9,088 nt of DNA from Lachnospiraceae bacterium (GCA_022798035.1 JAAWLS010000069.1:1-9088), one strand, 5' to 3'; positions 1 through 6,645 are shown, counted from the first letter of the stretch. A program made the numbers and translations. Notes: a model not told the origin generated them from the letters alone.

Positions 1-139
1 TTCTTCCTGTATTGATAAAAATAAGATGCCCGTTTTCATGGGCTTCTATGATGGCTTTTACTGCGCTGTCTGGTATTCTCTGGGTCCTTCCATCCATCAA
101 AGTTTCATCCACATCAAAAAATAATATTTTTCTGCTCAT
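1..139 (-). CDS. HAD-superfamily phosphatase, Cof type (N-terminal fragment)
   Basis: This partial gene starts with ATG at 139 and runs off the left edge, giving 46 complete codons. The translation opens MSRKILFFDVDETLMDG, a textbook HAD motif I (DxDET, nucleophile Asp9 and acid Asp11). It continues to INTGR near residue 45, which is HAD motif II with its Thr. The spacing of about 33 residues between the motifs fits the Cof/IIB subfamily, whose large cap comes after motif II. Members are cytosolic Mg-dependent phosphatases of sugar phosphates, nucleotides or flavin phosphates, and specificity cannot be read from this fragment. A GAGGA ribosome site lies just upstream. Two hairpins separate it from the RuBisCO-like gene, so it is probably a separate transcript, although read-through could link them. 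The family call is firm; a role in the neighbouring pathway is only possible. Confidence 0.85.
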   Translation of the reverse strand, partial: MSRKILFFDVDETLMDGRTQRIPDSAVKAIIEAHENGHLIFINTGR

Positions 140-168
140 GCAATTGTCCTCACACTTTTTCCACATAC

Positions 169-203
169 AGCAAAAGCTGTTGCAGAAAACAACAGCTTTT
201 GCT
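169..203 (-). terminator. Hairpin, probable terminator or leader attenuator
   Basis: A perfect 14-bp inverted repeat (169-182 with 190-203) has a 7-nt loop. The GC part of the stem is flanked by AAAA and TTTT, so it could terminate transcription in either direction. It sits 30 nt upstream of the HAD start codon, so it is either a second terminator behind the RuBisCO-like operon or part of the HAD leader. Confidence 0.55.
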
Positions 204-298
204 TGCGGAAATGAATGGCAGTCTTTCCACTTTTTATTCCTGCGGACAATGAGCCAGGCAGCTGCGCTTGCGCAGATATTTGGCAAATGCCGCAAGGG

Positions 299-331
299 TC
301 AAATACCCCGCTCTAAGGGCGGGGTATTTGA
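299..331 (-). terminator. Probable intrinsic terminator of the dehydrogenase/RuBisCO-like operon
   Basis: A perfect 13-bp inverted repeat (299-311 with 319-331) has a 7-nt loop and a GCGGGG core, followed on the minus strand by TATTTGA. It lies 38 nt beyond the RuBisCO-like stop codon. The U-run is short, so efficiency is uncertain. The near-symmetry means it could also work from the other strand. A smaller inverted repeat (CTGCGC/GCGCAG at 262-275) lies between this hairpin and the one at 169-203. Confidence 0.65.
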
Positions 332-369
332 CTTGAATTTTACTATGGCTGCCGGGTTTATACCGGAAA

Positions 370-1710
370 TTAGATTGCGTATAAGTCTTTGCTGTGGTCT
401 TCTCCGTAGATTCCCCATTTTTCAATGGACCATGCTAACTCTTTGCTGTTCTTAGCTGCTTCACGAAGAGGTACATCGTTCATGCATGCATCAATTGCTG
501 CACGGAATGCTTTTGCACCAGCCTGCGGTCCCATGCCATGAGCGTGGATACCAGCGCCAACGCCGAGAAGGATGTCGTTTCCACAGTCTTTCATAAATCT
601 TGGAACCAAACCAGTAACAACACCACCGCCTACGAATGGTAATGTCGGTTTCAAGTCATAGAATTTTGCTTTGGTGGTGATAATGTTTGTAATATAGTTA
701 TCAAAAGTATTATCAAATTTTCCATAAGGAGGCTGTGTCAGATAAATATCACATCCGCAGAGTCTCACTAATTTCAAAACAACTTTGGAGCTCATGCCCT
801 GATATGGGGAGCATGTGAAAGCGCCGTTGAAGCAGGAGTGTCCGAGAATCGGAACTGTGATATCTGGGTCTTCTGCCAGCATTCTCAATGCAGTGTAGCC
901 GATACCGTGAACGTCAACCATAATACAGTTTCCGCCGTTCTCGATAACCGTCATAGCGTTTTCTTTCAGTCTGTAAACCTCGTCAGTAATGTTGCATGCA
1001 TACATGGTGTTCTCACCATTCTTTGCTGCTTTTGCTCTCTCAACTGCGTCCATGTTAGCAATTACACGGTCTTTTAATTTGTTGAAGGAACGGTCTCCAC
1101 CGATTAACTCGTCGTCTTTGATGATATCTACGCCGCCTGCCGCTGCTTCGTAGAATAATTTTGCTCCAACGTCAGGAGTATATCCGGTACAAGGTTTAAT
1201 CATGTTGTTCAGCAGAGGTCTATCGTGTACGTTTAAGATTTCTCTGATTCCATCAATACCGAATTTCGGTCCCTGGAATTTAGCTGCAAATTTCTTCGGG
1301 AAGTCAATGTCTAATAATTTCAGGTAAGGCATAGACATGATGTTACCTGTAATGGAAGCAATCAACAGAGGAATATTGTCTTCAATGTTTGCTACCGGGA
1401 AACCGATGCGGATTACATAGAAACGCAGTCCGTCTACGGAAATGTTTACGTTGGTCTGATTCTCATATGCGGGAACTTCATAGATTCCGAGAATCTTGGA
1501 GCAGTATTTTGCTCTCACTTCATCTGTCTCTTCTGGAACATCTACCCAAGAACCGGTAGTCTGCTCAATACCGATGCTGGCTGCTTTTACGATTGCGCTT
1601 TCTTCTTTTTCTGCGCCAATCAGATATGTACCAACTACCAAGTCGTCCATATCGCATCCTTCATACAGTGGGTTTAATAAGGGGCTATACATTCTGTCTT
1701 GTGTAATCAT
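370..1710 (-). CDS. RuBisCO-like protein (form IV, RuBisCO large-subunit family)
   Basis: This 446-residue protein carries both RuBisCO large-subunit domains. By hand alignment to spinach RuBisCO numbering, it keeps E60 (Glu49), T65/W66 (Ser54, Trp55), N123 (Asn123), K175 (Lys172), the metal triad K201/D203/E204 in the motif KDDE (Lys198, Asp200, Glu201), H294 (His291) and loop-6 K334 (Lys331). It has lost K177 (Cys174), R295 (Ser292), H298 (Asn295), H327 (Leu324) and S379 (Gly361). Retention of the carbamate lysine and metal ligands implies an active enolising enzyme; loss of R295, H327 and S379 removes the second phosphate site. Carbon fixation is therefore very unlikely. Known RuBisCO-like enzymes act as DK-MTP-1-P enolase, MTRu-1-P isomerase, or 3-oxo-isoapionate-4-phosphate decarboxylase/transcarboxylase. 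It is last in the unit, 22 nt after the DUF1667 stop. I chose Met at 1710 because GGAGG at 1720-1724 is 9 nt away; the upstream ATG at 1716 has only 3 nt. Confidence 0.92.
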   Translation of the reverse strand: MITQDRMYSPLLNPLYEGCDMDDLVVGTYLIGAEKEESAIVKAASIGIEQTTGSWVDVPEETDEVRAKYCSKILGIYEVPAYENQTNVNISVDGLRFYVIRIGFPVANIEDNIPLLIASITGNIMSMPYLKLLDIDFPKKFAAKFQGPKFGIDGIREILNVHDRPLLNNMIKPCTGYTPDVGAKLFYEAAAGGVDIIKDDELIGGDRSFNKLKDRVIANMDAVERAKAAKNGENTMYACNITDEVYRLKENAMTVIENGGNCIMVDVHGIGYTALRMLAEDPDITVPILGHSCFNGAFTCSPYQGMSSKVVLKLVRLCGCDIYLTQPPYGKFDNTFDNYITNIITTKAKFYDLKPTLPFVGGGVVTGLVPRFMKDCGNDILLGVGAGIHAHGMGPQAGAKAFRAAIDACMNDVPLREAAKNSKELAWSIEKWGIYGEDHSKDLYAI

Positions 1711-1719
1711 AATCATCTA

Positions 1720-1724
1720 CCTCC
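1720..1724 (-). promoter_or_regulatory. Ribosome binding site deciding the RuBisCO-like start
   Basis: GGAGG lies 3 nt from the ATG at 1716 but 9 nt from the in-frame ATG at 1710. The second spacing is functional and the first is too short, so the protein probably begins MITQDRMY rather than two residues earlier. Confidence 0.7.
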
Positions 1725-1732
1725 ATCTTTCA

Positions 1733-2104
1733 TTAAATTGCTTTTATATTTCTTGCAGCTACCAGGTCAATGCCTGTGCCGCAAAAGTTGCTTTTGATTA
1801 CGTCGCCGATTTTTACCGGCGCTTTTACCTCTACCCGGCAGGACTCCCTTGCACACTCCATCAGCATTGCTTTTGGAACGGCGTCCTTTGTCTTTACAGG
1901 TACCAGAGGAAGGTCTCCTCCCGTCACCTTAACGGTGGAAGTGAAAATTCTCACCGGAGCGGTAAATTCATTTTTGGCATATTCTTCTCCATTTTTGCAT
2001 CCGTAACCGAAAATAGAAAGAATATTGTTGTTGTCATCGTGTTCCAAATTGATGCTGCATCCCTTTGGACAGCCGATACAGATAATTTTAACCTCTGCCA
2101 TCAT
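1733..2104 (-). CDS. DUF1667 cysteine-rich protein, redox partner of the dehydrogenase
   Basis: This small protein of 123 residues has an N-terminal CIGCPKGC motif (Cys9, Cys12, Cys16) and a further Cys36 in GYGCKNG. The CxxCxxxC-Cx19-C pattern resembles the [4Fe-4S]-binding N-terminus of molybdopterin oxidoreductases. Later motifs (VPVKT, and a short C-terminal beta segment around residues 93-120) fit DUF1667. The biochemical role of the family is not established as far as I know, but in Clostridia it sits beside GlpA-like and FAD/NAD oxidoreductase genes, so an electron-transfer or metal-binding subunit is inferred. It starts 9 nt after the upstream stop, and its AGGAGG site (2110-2115) touches that TAG stop. 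Two consecutive Met codons are possible starts: the first has 5-nt spacing to AGGAGG and the second, at 2101, has 8-nt spacing and may be the true one. Confidence 0.88.
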   Translation of the reverse strand: MMAEVKIICIGCPKGCSINLEHDDNNNILSIFGYGCKNGEEYAKNEFTAPVRIFTSTVKVTGGDLPLVPVKTKDAVPKAMLMECARESCRVEVKAPVKIGDVIKSNFCGTGIDLVAARNIKAI

Positions 2105-2113
2105 CCATTCCTC

Positions 2114-3379
2114 CTATTCTTCACAAGATACGGTAATACCGGAAATATCTTCTGTCAATTTCATGGTAGGCAGCGTCAGATTTACCATGGAGCCGGGCTC
2201 TACGATATCTTTCTTAAATTCTGCCAGGACATCTCCTTTGTCACTCTTAATTACCATCTTTATGTTTTCCTTCGGACTCTTCACTCTCATATACAGTTTG
2301 ATGGCTTTCTGAGAGGGGTCGTCAAAATTGATGGCCTGAGGAACAACATAACCGATATTATTGCCGGGCGTCATCTTAATGGGGTTCTTTCTTGGCTGGT
2401 AAGTGCCCTTGATGTAGCCGGCTGCTGCATTTCCTGCCAGCTCTGCTTCCTGTGTTACATTATCTACTAAATCATGTACATGAAGAACGTTGCCGCATGC
2501 GAATACCCAGTCTACACTTGTTCTTCTCTTCTCGTCTGTAACAGCTCCCTTAGTAACCGGGTCAAGTTCTACGCCCACTTTCTTGGAGAGCTCGTTTTCT
2601 GGTACAAGTCCTACGGACAACAGCAGCGTATCGCAGGGAACGGTAATCTCTGTCTCGGGAATGGGGTTCTTGTTCTCATCCACTTCTGCGATGGAAACTG
2701 CCTCCACTCTCTGTTTGCCATGAATTTTTGTGATGGTATGGCTCAAATACAACGGAATGCCAAAATCGTCCAGACACTGTACTTTATTTCTCACAAGACC
2801 GGTAGAATAAGGCATCAATTCCAGCACTCCTTTTACGTTAGCGCCCTCAAAGGTCATACGTCTCGCCATAATCAGTCCAATGTCGCCAGAACCGAGAATT
2901 ACAATTTCTTTGCCCGGAAGATATCCGTTGATATTTACATATCTCTGGGCGGTTCCTGCTGTCATAACACCGGCGGGCCGGTCGCCTGGAATCGTGATGG
3001 ATTCTCTTGTTCTCTCCCGGCATCCCATAGCTAAAATCACTGCTTTCGTCTCAACCTCGAACAAACCGTCTGTCCTGCTCACGGCAATGACTTTTTTATC
3101 TTCCTGAATGTCCAGAACCATAGTGTTGACTTTTACATCTATATCAGAGGCTTCTACCTGGTCTGAAAATCTCGTGGCATATTCAGGCCCTGTCAGCTCT
3201 TCTTTAAAATACTGAAGTCCAAAACCATTATGTATACATTGTTCCAAAATACCGCCTAATTTAGAACCTCTCTCACAAATCAGTATCTTTTCTATTCCCG
3301 CTTTTCTTGCTTCCAGAGCAGCCGCCATGCCGGCTGGACCGCCGCCGATTACAACGATATCATAATTTAATTTTTTCAT
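2114..3379 (-). CDS. FAD/NAD(P)-dependent oxidoreductase, GlpB-position subunit
   Basis: This 421-residue flavoprotein has a pyridine-nucleotide-disulphide-type fold. An FAD Rossmann motif GGGPAG lies at 12-17, a central GCRERTRE segment near 119-126, a second GSGDIG nucleotide motif (163-168) placed for NAD(P)H, and the second FAD-contact motif VFACGN around 292-297. Residues from about 335 form a small C-terminal domain. It resembles the amine/opine oxidase and cyanide-synthase B-type flavoproteins more than E. coli GlpB, but it occupies the GlpB position. The likely job is to take electrons from the GlpA-like subunit and pass them to NAD(P)+ or another soluble carrier. I chose Met at 3379: AAGGAGG lies 5 nt upstream, the Rossmann strand follows at once, and the alternative Met at 3403 only adds eight residues that overlap the upstream gene. 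The coding regions overlap by 20 nt, suggesting coupled translation. Confidence 0.88.
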   Translation of the reverse strand: MKKLNYDIVVIGGGPAGMAAALEARKAGIEKILICERGSKLGGILEQCIHNGFGLQYFKEELTGPEYATRFSDQVEASDIDVKVNTMVLDIQEDKKVIAVSRTDGLFEVETKAVILAMGCRERTRESITIPGDRPAGVMTAGTAQRYVNINGYLPGKEIVILGSGDIGLIMARRMTFEGANVKGVLELMPYSTGLVRNKVQCLDDFGIPLYLSHTITKIHGKQRVEAVSIAEVDENKNPIPETEITVPCDTLLLSVGLVPENELSKKVGVELDPVTKGAVTDEKRRTSVDWVFACGNVLHVHDLVDNVTQEAELAGNAAAGYIKGTYQPRKNPIKMTPGNNIGYVVPQAINFDDPSQKAIKLYMRVKSPKENIKMVIKSDKGDVLAEFKKDIVEPGSMVNLTLPTMKLTEDISGITVSCEE

Positions 3380-4856
3380 GACTGCCTCCTTCCTGCAAAG
3401 CAAGTTCTTTCGCTCTCATTGCCAGAATTCTGGATTCCTTTCCTCTCTTTGTCACTTCCAGCGGAGAAATTCCCAGTTCCTGCTCAATGATACCAACTAC
3501 TCTGGGTCCACAGAATCCACCCTGGCATCTTCCCATTCCTGCACGGGTTCTGCGCTTAATGGAATCCAGAGAAGTTGCCGGAATCGGCCTGCGGATAGCG
3601 TCAAGTATCTCGCCTTTGCTGATGGATTCACAGCGGCAGATAATCTGGCCGTAATCAGGATTCTCTGCAATCAGCTGGCTTCTCTCTTCATAAGATAATT
3701 TATTCAGAACAATCGGCTCAGGACGTCCAATCACATAATCTTTCTTCTCGCTCCAGTCAAGGTCCTGACCTACTTCTCTCACAAGGCCTTCCACCATCTC
3801 TGCAATAGCAGGTGCGGAGGAAAGTCCTGGTGACTGAATACCTGCCAGGTTAATCATGCCTCGTACTGTCTTTGCATGTGCAATAATAAAATCTTCTGTA
3901 TTCGATACGGCACGCAGTCCTGAAAATGTGGTGGTAACGTCGCCCATTCTCGGCAGTTTCGGATATAATTTGTGAATCATGGTTCCGTAAATGTTGTTCA
4001 ACGCATCTGCCGTGGTGGAGAAATCTGTCTTGTCGTCCAGCATCTCTGCATTAGAACCTGCCAGAATGTTGCCTTCTGTGGTAGGAAGAATAATCATACC
4101 TTTGGAAAAAGCAGTCGGTGCGGAATAGATTGCATGTTTTACATGGTCTCCGAACTGTTTGTCAAACAGGAAATACTGGCCTTTCCTGGGTTTTACTGTA
4201 AAATCAATTTCCTCTGCCATAGCTGCAATCTTGTCAGAGTAAAGACCTGCTGAATTGATTACAACTTTCGGATAAAACGTTCCATTTGTGGTGACAACAG
4301 AATCAATTTTCTGGTCTTTTACCACAATGTCTGTCACTTCTGTGTTCAAGTATACTTTCGCTCCGTTTAACACAGCGTTTTCTGCCAGGCCCATGGTCAG
4401 CTCAAAAGGATTCAACACGCCTGTATTGGGATTCAAGAGTCCAAATTTCACTTCCGGATTCATATTCGGCTCTGCCGCAAGCATCTCTTCTCTAGTGAGA
4501 ATTTTCATTCCCTGGATTCCGTTCTCTTTTGCCATTTCCATCTGATGATTGATGGTTTCCATATCTTTATCTTCAAATCCGGCAACGATGGAACCGATAA
4601 TATTCAAATCCACATGGAGGTCTCTGCAGAGGTCTGCATAAATCTCTTTTGTCGCCTTCAAACACAACTGGCCTTTCAGTTTATGTTTGTCTACATTGTA
4701 ACCATCATGAAGCATAGATGAATTTGCTTTGCTGGTGCCAGTACAGACATCGCTTTCTTTCTCCACAAGTGTAACGTCCACATTATACTTGCAAAGCTGA
4801 TGTGCAATTGCGGAACCAATCACACCACCACCAATAATCAAAACATCTGTTTTCAT
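3360..4856 (-). CDS. glpA: GlpA-like FAD-dependent glycerol-3-phosphate (polyol phosphate) dehydrogenase with BFD [2Fe-2S] domain
   Basis: This 498-residue protein has a DAO/GlpA-GlpD domain from residue 1 to about 370, opening with the FAD motif GGGVIG (9-14). It continues with KPRKGQYFLFD (222-232), FSGLRAVSN (311-319) and AGIQSPGLSSAPA (338-350), all typical of anaerobic glycerol-3-phosphate dehydrogenases. A C-terminal BFD-like domain carries Cys407, Cys409, Cys444 and Cys449 (CRC then CQGGFC), a [2Fe-2S] ligand set. The family oxidises the C2 hydroxyl next to a phosphorylated CH2 to a ketone (G3P to DHAP), with electrons leaving through FAD and the cluster. No membrane-anchoring GlpC-like subunit is seen, so the complex is probably soluble. 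The start at 4856 has AAGGAG 7 nt upstream. It is the first gene of the four-gene unit and has its own promoter. The substrate could be a phosphorylated polyol other than G3P. Confidence 0.88.
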   Translation of the reverse strand: MKTDVLIIGGGVIGSAIAHQLCKYNVDVTLVEKESDVCTGTSKANSSMLHDGYNVDKHKLKGQLCLKATKEIYADLCRDLHVDLNIIGSIVAGFEDKDMETINHQMEMAKENGIQGMKILTREEMLAAEPNMNPEVKFGLLNPNTGVLNPFELTMGLAENAVLNGAKVYLNTEVTDIVVKDQKIDSVVTTNGTFYPKVVINSAGLYSDKIAAMAEEIDFTVKPRKGQYFLFDKQFGDHVKHAIYSAPTAFSKGMIILPTTEGNILAGSNAEMLDDKTDFSTTADALNNIYGTMIHKLYPKLPRMGDVTTTFSGLRAVSNTEDFIIAHAKTVRGMINLAGIQSPGLSSAPAIAEMVEGLVREVGQDLDWSEKKDYVIGRPEPIVLNKLSYEERSQLIAENPDYGQIICRCESISKGEILDAIRRPIPATSLDSIKRRTRAGMGRCQGGFCGPRVVGIIEQELGISPLEVTKRGKESRILAMRAKELALQEGGSHEKIKL

Positions 4857-4903
4857 TTTCGCGCTCCTTCCTAATCAAGTTTCTTCTCTTATTTTGTGAT
4901 TCT

Positions 4904-4932
4904 AGTATAACAACCCCAAATACCCATTTCAA
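4904..4932 (-). promoter_or_regulatory. Sigma-A promoter of the glpA-to-RuBisCO-like unit
   Basis: Reading the minus strand, TTGAAA (4932-4927) is followed after exactly 17 nt by TATACT (4909-4904). Each box matches consensus at five of six positions. The -10 box is about 47 nt upstream of the glpA start codon. The -35 box lies inside a 14-bp palindrome. Confidence 0.75.
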
Positions 4933-4962
4933 TATTGAAAAATTTTTCTTTCACGTATGAAA
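4927..4962. promoter_or_regulatory. Twin palindromic operator, TTTCA-N4-TGAAA x2
   Basis: Two palindromes share the same plan: TTTCA-ATAT-TGAAA (4927-4940, a perfect 14-bp palindrome) and TTTCA-CGTA-TGAAA (4949-4962). Their centres are 22 bp apart, about two helical turns. A GAAAAATTTTTC palindrome (4937-4948) bridges them. The first copy covers the -35 box of the promoter at 4904-4932. SorC-family regulators bind as tetramers to paired sites, so the two SorC proteins encoded upstream are the obvious candidates. This is inferred from layout only. Confidence 0.55.
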
Positions 4963-4986
4963 ATTTTTTCTCTCATTCAGACAAAT

Positions 4987-5021
4987 AATGGGCCGCTGCA
5001 GTAATTCTGGAACGGCCCATT
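4987..5021 (-). terminator. Hairpin after the kinase gene, probable weak terminator
   Basis: A 9-bp perfect stem AATGGGCCG/CGGCCCATT (4987-4995 with 5013-5021) has a 17-nt loop that can itself pair CAG with CTG. On the minus strand it is followed by ATTTGTC, a poor U-run. It sits 78 nt beyond the kinase stop and upstream of the next promoter, so it probably separates the kinase transcript from the dehydrogenase unit, perhaps only partly. Confidence 0.5.
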
Positions 5022-5099
5022 TTAGTTGGAAAACCAGCCGCCCTCGCTCTTTCACAGCATGGTATCTCCTATGTATCAAAAGTCTGAATCAAGGTAGAA

Positions 5100-6620
5100 T
5101 TATTTCGTGAATTCTTTTTCACCTTCGCTCCAAACCATAAGAGCCTTCACGCAGTTACGCCAGCCGTCATGGAGACGTTTTCTCTGTTCTGCAGACATTT
5201 CAGGTGAAAATACTTTGTCTATTTTTCTGTTTGCCAGAATATCATCTTCATCTTTCCAGTAGCCCACAGAAAGTCCAGCCAGATAAGCTGCGCCTGCTGC
5301 TGTGGTCTCTACATTACTTGGACGTTCTACATTAATACCCAGAATATCCGATGTAAACTGCGTAACGATGTTATTGTTTGCCGCTCCGCCGTCTACGCGA
5401 AGAATCTCAACTTTTTCCTTCATATCCTGAGCAACAGCATCCAGAATATCTCTGGTCTGATATCCGATGGAATCCAGGGTAGCCCGGATAATATCGTTCT
5501 TAGCGGCGCCGCGGGACATACCAAAGATAGTTCCTCTTGCGTAGGAATCCCAGTAAGGAGCTCCCAAACCTGAGAAGGACGGCACTACATAAACAGTCCC
5601 CAAAGGCAGCGTGGATTTTGCTGCGAAAAACTCGGAATCACTGGATGATTCCAGGAATCTCATCTCGTCTCTCAGCCACTGTACGGAAGAACCTGCGTTA
5701 TATACAGTACCCTCCAACAGATACTGGACTTTGCCGTTTAAGCCCCATCCGATAGTTGTGAGCAGTCCATTCTCAGATACAACAGCTTCTTCTCCTGTGT
5801 TCATACAGCAGGTTCCGGCAGTTCCCCATGTCATCTTCGCCTGGCCCCGCTCGAAACAGCACTGGCCGAAGGTTGCAGACATCTGGTCGCCGATAATTCC
5901 TTCTACTGGAATCTTTTCGCCTTCAAAAAGGTCTGGTACATTTGTGTATGCAAAATGTCCGCTGGACTCCTTTACTTCTGGACACATGCTCTTTGGAATA
6001 TTCATCAGTTCTAAGAGTTCATCATCCCAATCGAGGGTGTGTATGTTAAACAATAAGGTACGGGAAGCGTTGCTGTAGTCTGTCATGTGAGCTTCTTTTC
6101 CAGTCAGATTCCAGAGAATCCATCCATCAATGTTGGAGAAATACAAGTCGCCTGCTTCTGCTGACTCTCTTGCGCCTTCCACATTGTCCAGAATCCATTT
6201 AATCTTGGTGCCGGAGAAATAAGCGTCCGCGATTAATCCTGTCTTTTCTTTAATCATTGGCTCTTTGCCTTCTGCCTTTAACTGGTCACAGTAGCCTGCT
6301 GTTCTTCTGTCGCCCCATACAATATCTCTGTATACAGGAATACCTGTATTTTTATTCCACACAACTACGGTCTCACGCTGGTTGGTAATACCGATAGCTT
6401 TAATCTGTTTCGGGCTCAATCCGCTCTGAGCCATACATTTTCCGATTACTTCTATGGTGGTAGTCCAGATTTCAATCGGGTCCTGCTCTAGCCAGCCCGG
6501 CTTTGGATAAAACTGTGTGAATTCTTTCTGTGCAAGGCTGACAATGTCTCCGCTGTGGTCAAAAATAATCGCTCTCGCACTTGTGGTACCTTCATCAATT
6601 GTCATAATGTACTCATTCAT
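5100..6620 (-). CDS. glpK: Glycerol kinase-like FGGY carbohydrate kinase with altered pocket
   Basis: This 506-residue protein has the standard GlpK length. The N-terminal ATPase motif TIDEGTTSARA (7-17), TNQRE (79-83), GDQ around the catalytic base Asp245, and WGT (265-267) are intact. Glycerol-contact residues Arg82, Glu83, Trp102, Tyr134 and Asp245 match E. coli R83, E84, W103, Y135 and D245. The pocket differs elsewhere: the position of E. coli Phe270 is Thr270, QC after the pocket Trp becomes GD, and the GDQQ motif becomes GDQM. The His that HPr phosphorylates in typical Firmicute GlpK (YHFYG) is replaced by Leu231 in DLFEG. It may therefore act on a bulkier polyol, or on glycerol with relaxed specificity and without PTS control. 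AGGAGG at 6629-6634 is 8 nt from the start. The gene stands alone between the regulators and the dehydrogenase unit. Kinase fold is certain; glycerol as the sole substrate is not. Confidence 0.88.
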   Translation of the reverse strand: MNEYIMTIDEGTTSARAIIFDHSGDIVSLAQKEFTQFYPKPGWLEQDPIEIWTTTIEVIGKCMAQSGLSPKQIKAIGITNQRETVVVWNKNTGIPVYRDIVWGDRRTAGYCDQLKAEGKEPMIKEKTGLIADAYFSGTKIKWILDNVEGARESAEAGDLYFSNIDGWILWNLTGKEAHMTDYSNASRTLLFNIHTLDWDDELLELMNIPKSMCPEVKESSGHFAYTNVPDLFEGEKIPVEGIIGDQMSATFGQCCFERGQAKMTWGTAGTCCMNTGEEAVVSENGLLTTIGWGLNGKVQYLLEGTVYNAGSSVQWLRDEMRFLESSSDSEFFAAKSTLPLGTVYVVPSFSGLGAPYWDSYARGTIFGMSRGAAKNDIIRATLDSIGYQTRDILDAVAQDMKEKVEILRVDGGAANNNIVTQFTSDILGINVERPSNVETTAAGAAYLAGLSVGYWKDEDDILANRKIDKVFSPEMSAEQRKRLHDGWRNCVKALMVWSEGEKEFTK

Positions 6621-6645
6621 TGCTATTACCTCCTCCGCATGTTTG

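Noticed and set aside
234..425. Minus-strand 63-codon frame overlapping the RuBisCO-like 3' end
   Set aside because: It is out of frame with the real gene, runs through the terminator hairpin and shows no domain.
12..455. Plus-strand open frame of 147 codons
   Set aside because: It crosses the HAD gene, two hairpins and the RuBisCO-like 3' end in antisense, with no family match.
370..1710. True CO2-fixing RuBisCO
   Set aside because: The second phosphate-site residues are replaced, and no small subunit or phosphoribulokinase is in the window.
1496..2470. Long plus-strand open frame (324 codons)
   Set aside because: It is antisense to three well-supported minus-strand genes, shows no recognisable domain, and is rich in Cys, His and Phe as expected of a shadow frame.
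3380..3403. Upstream Met at 3403 as start of the FAD/NAD oxidoreductase
   Set aside because: It adds eight residues before the Rossmann strand, lacks a good ribosome site and increases overlap with glpA; Met at 3379 has AAGGAGG 5 nt upstream.
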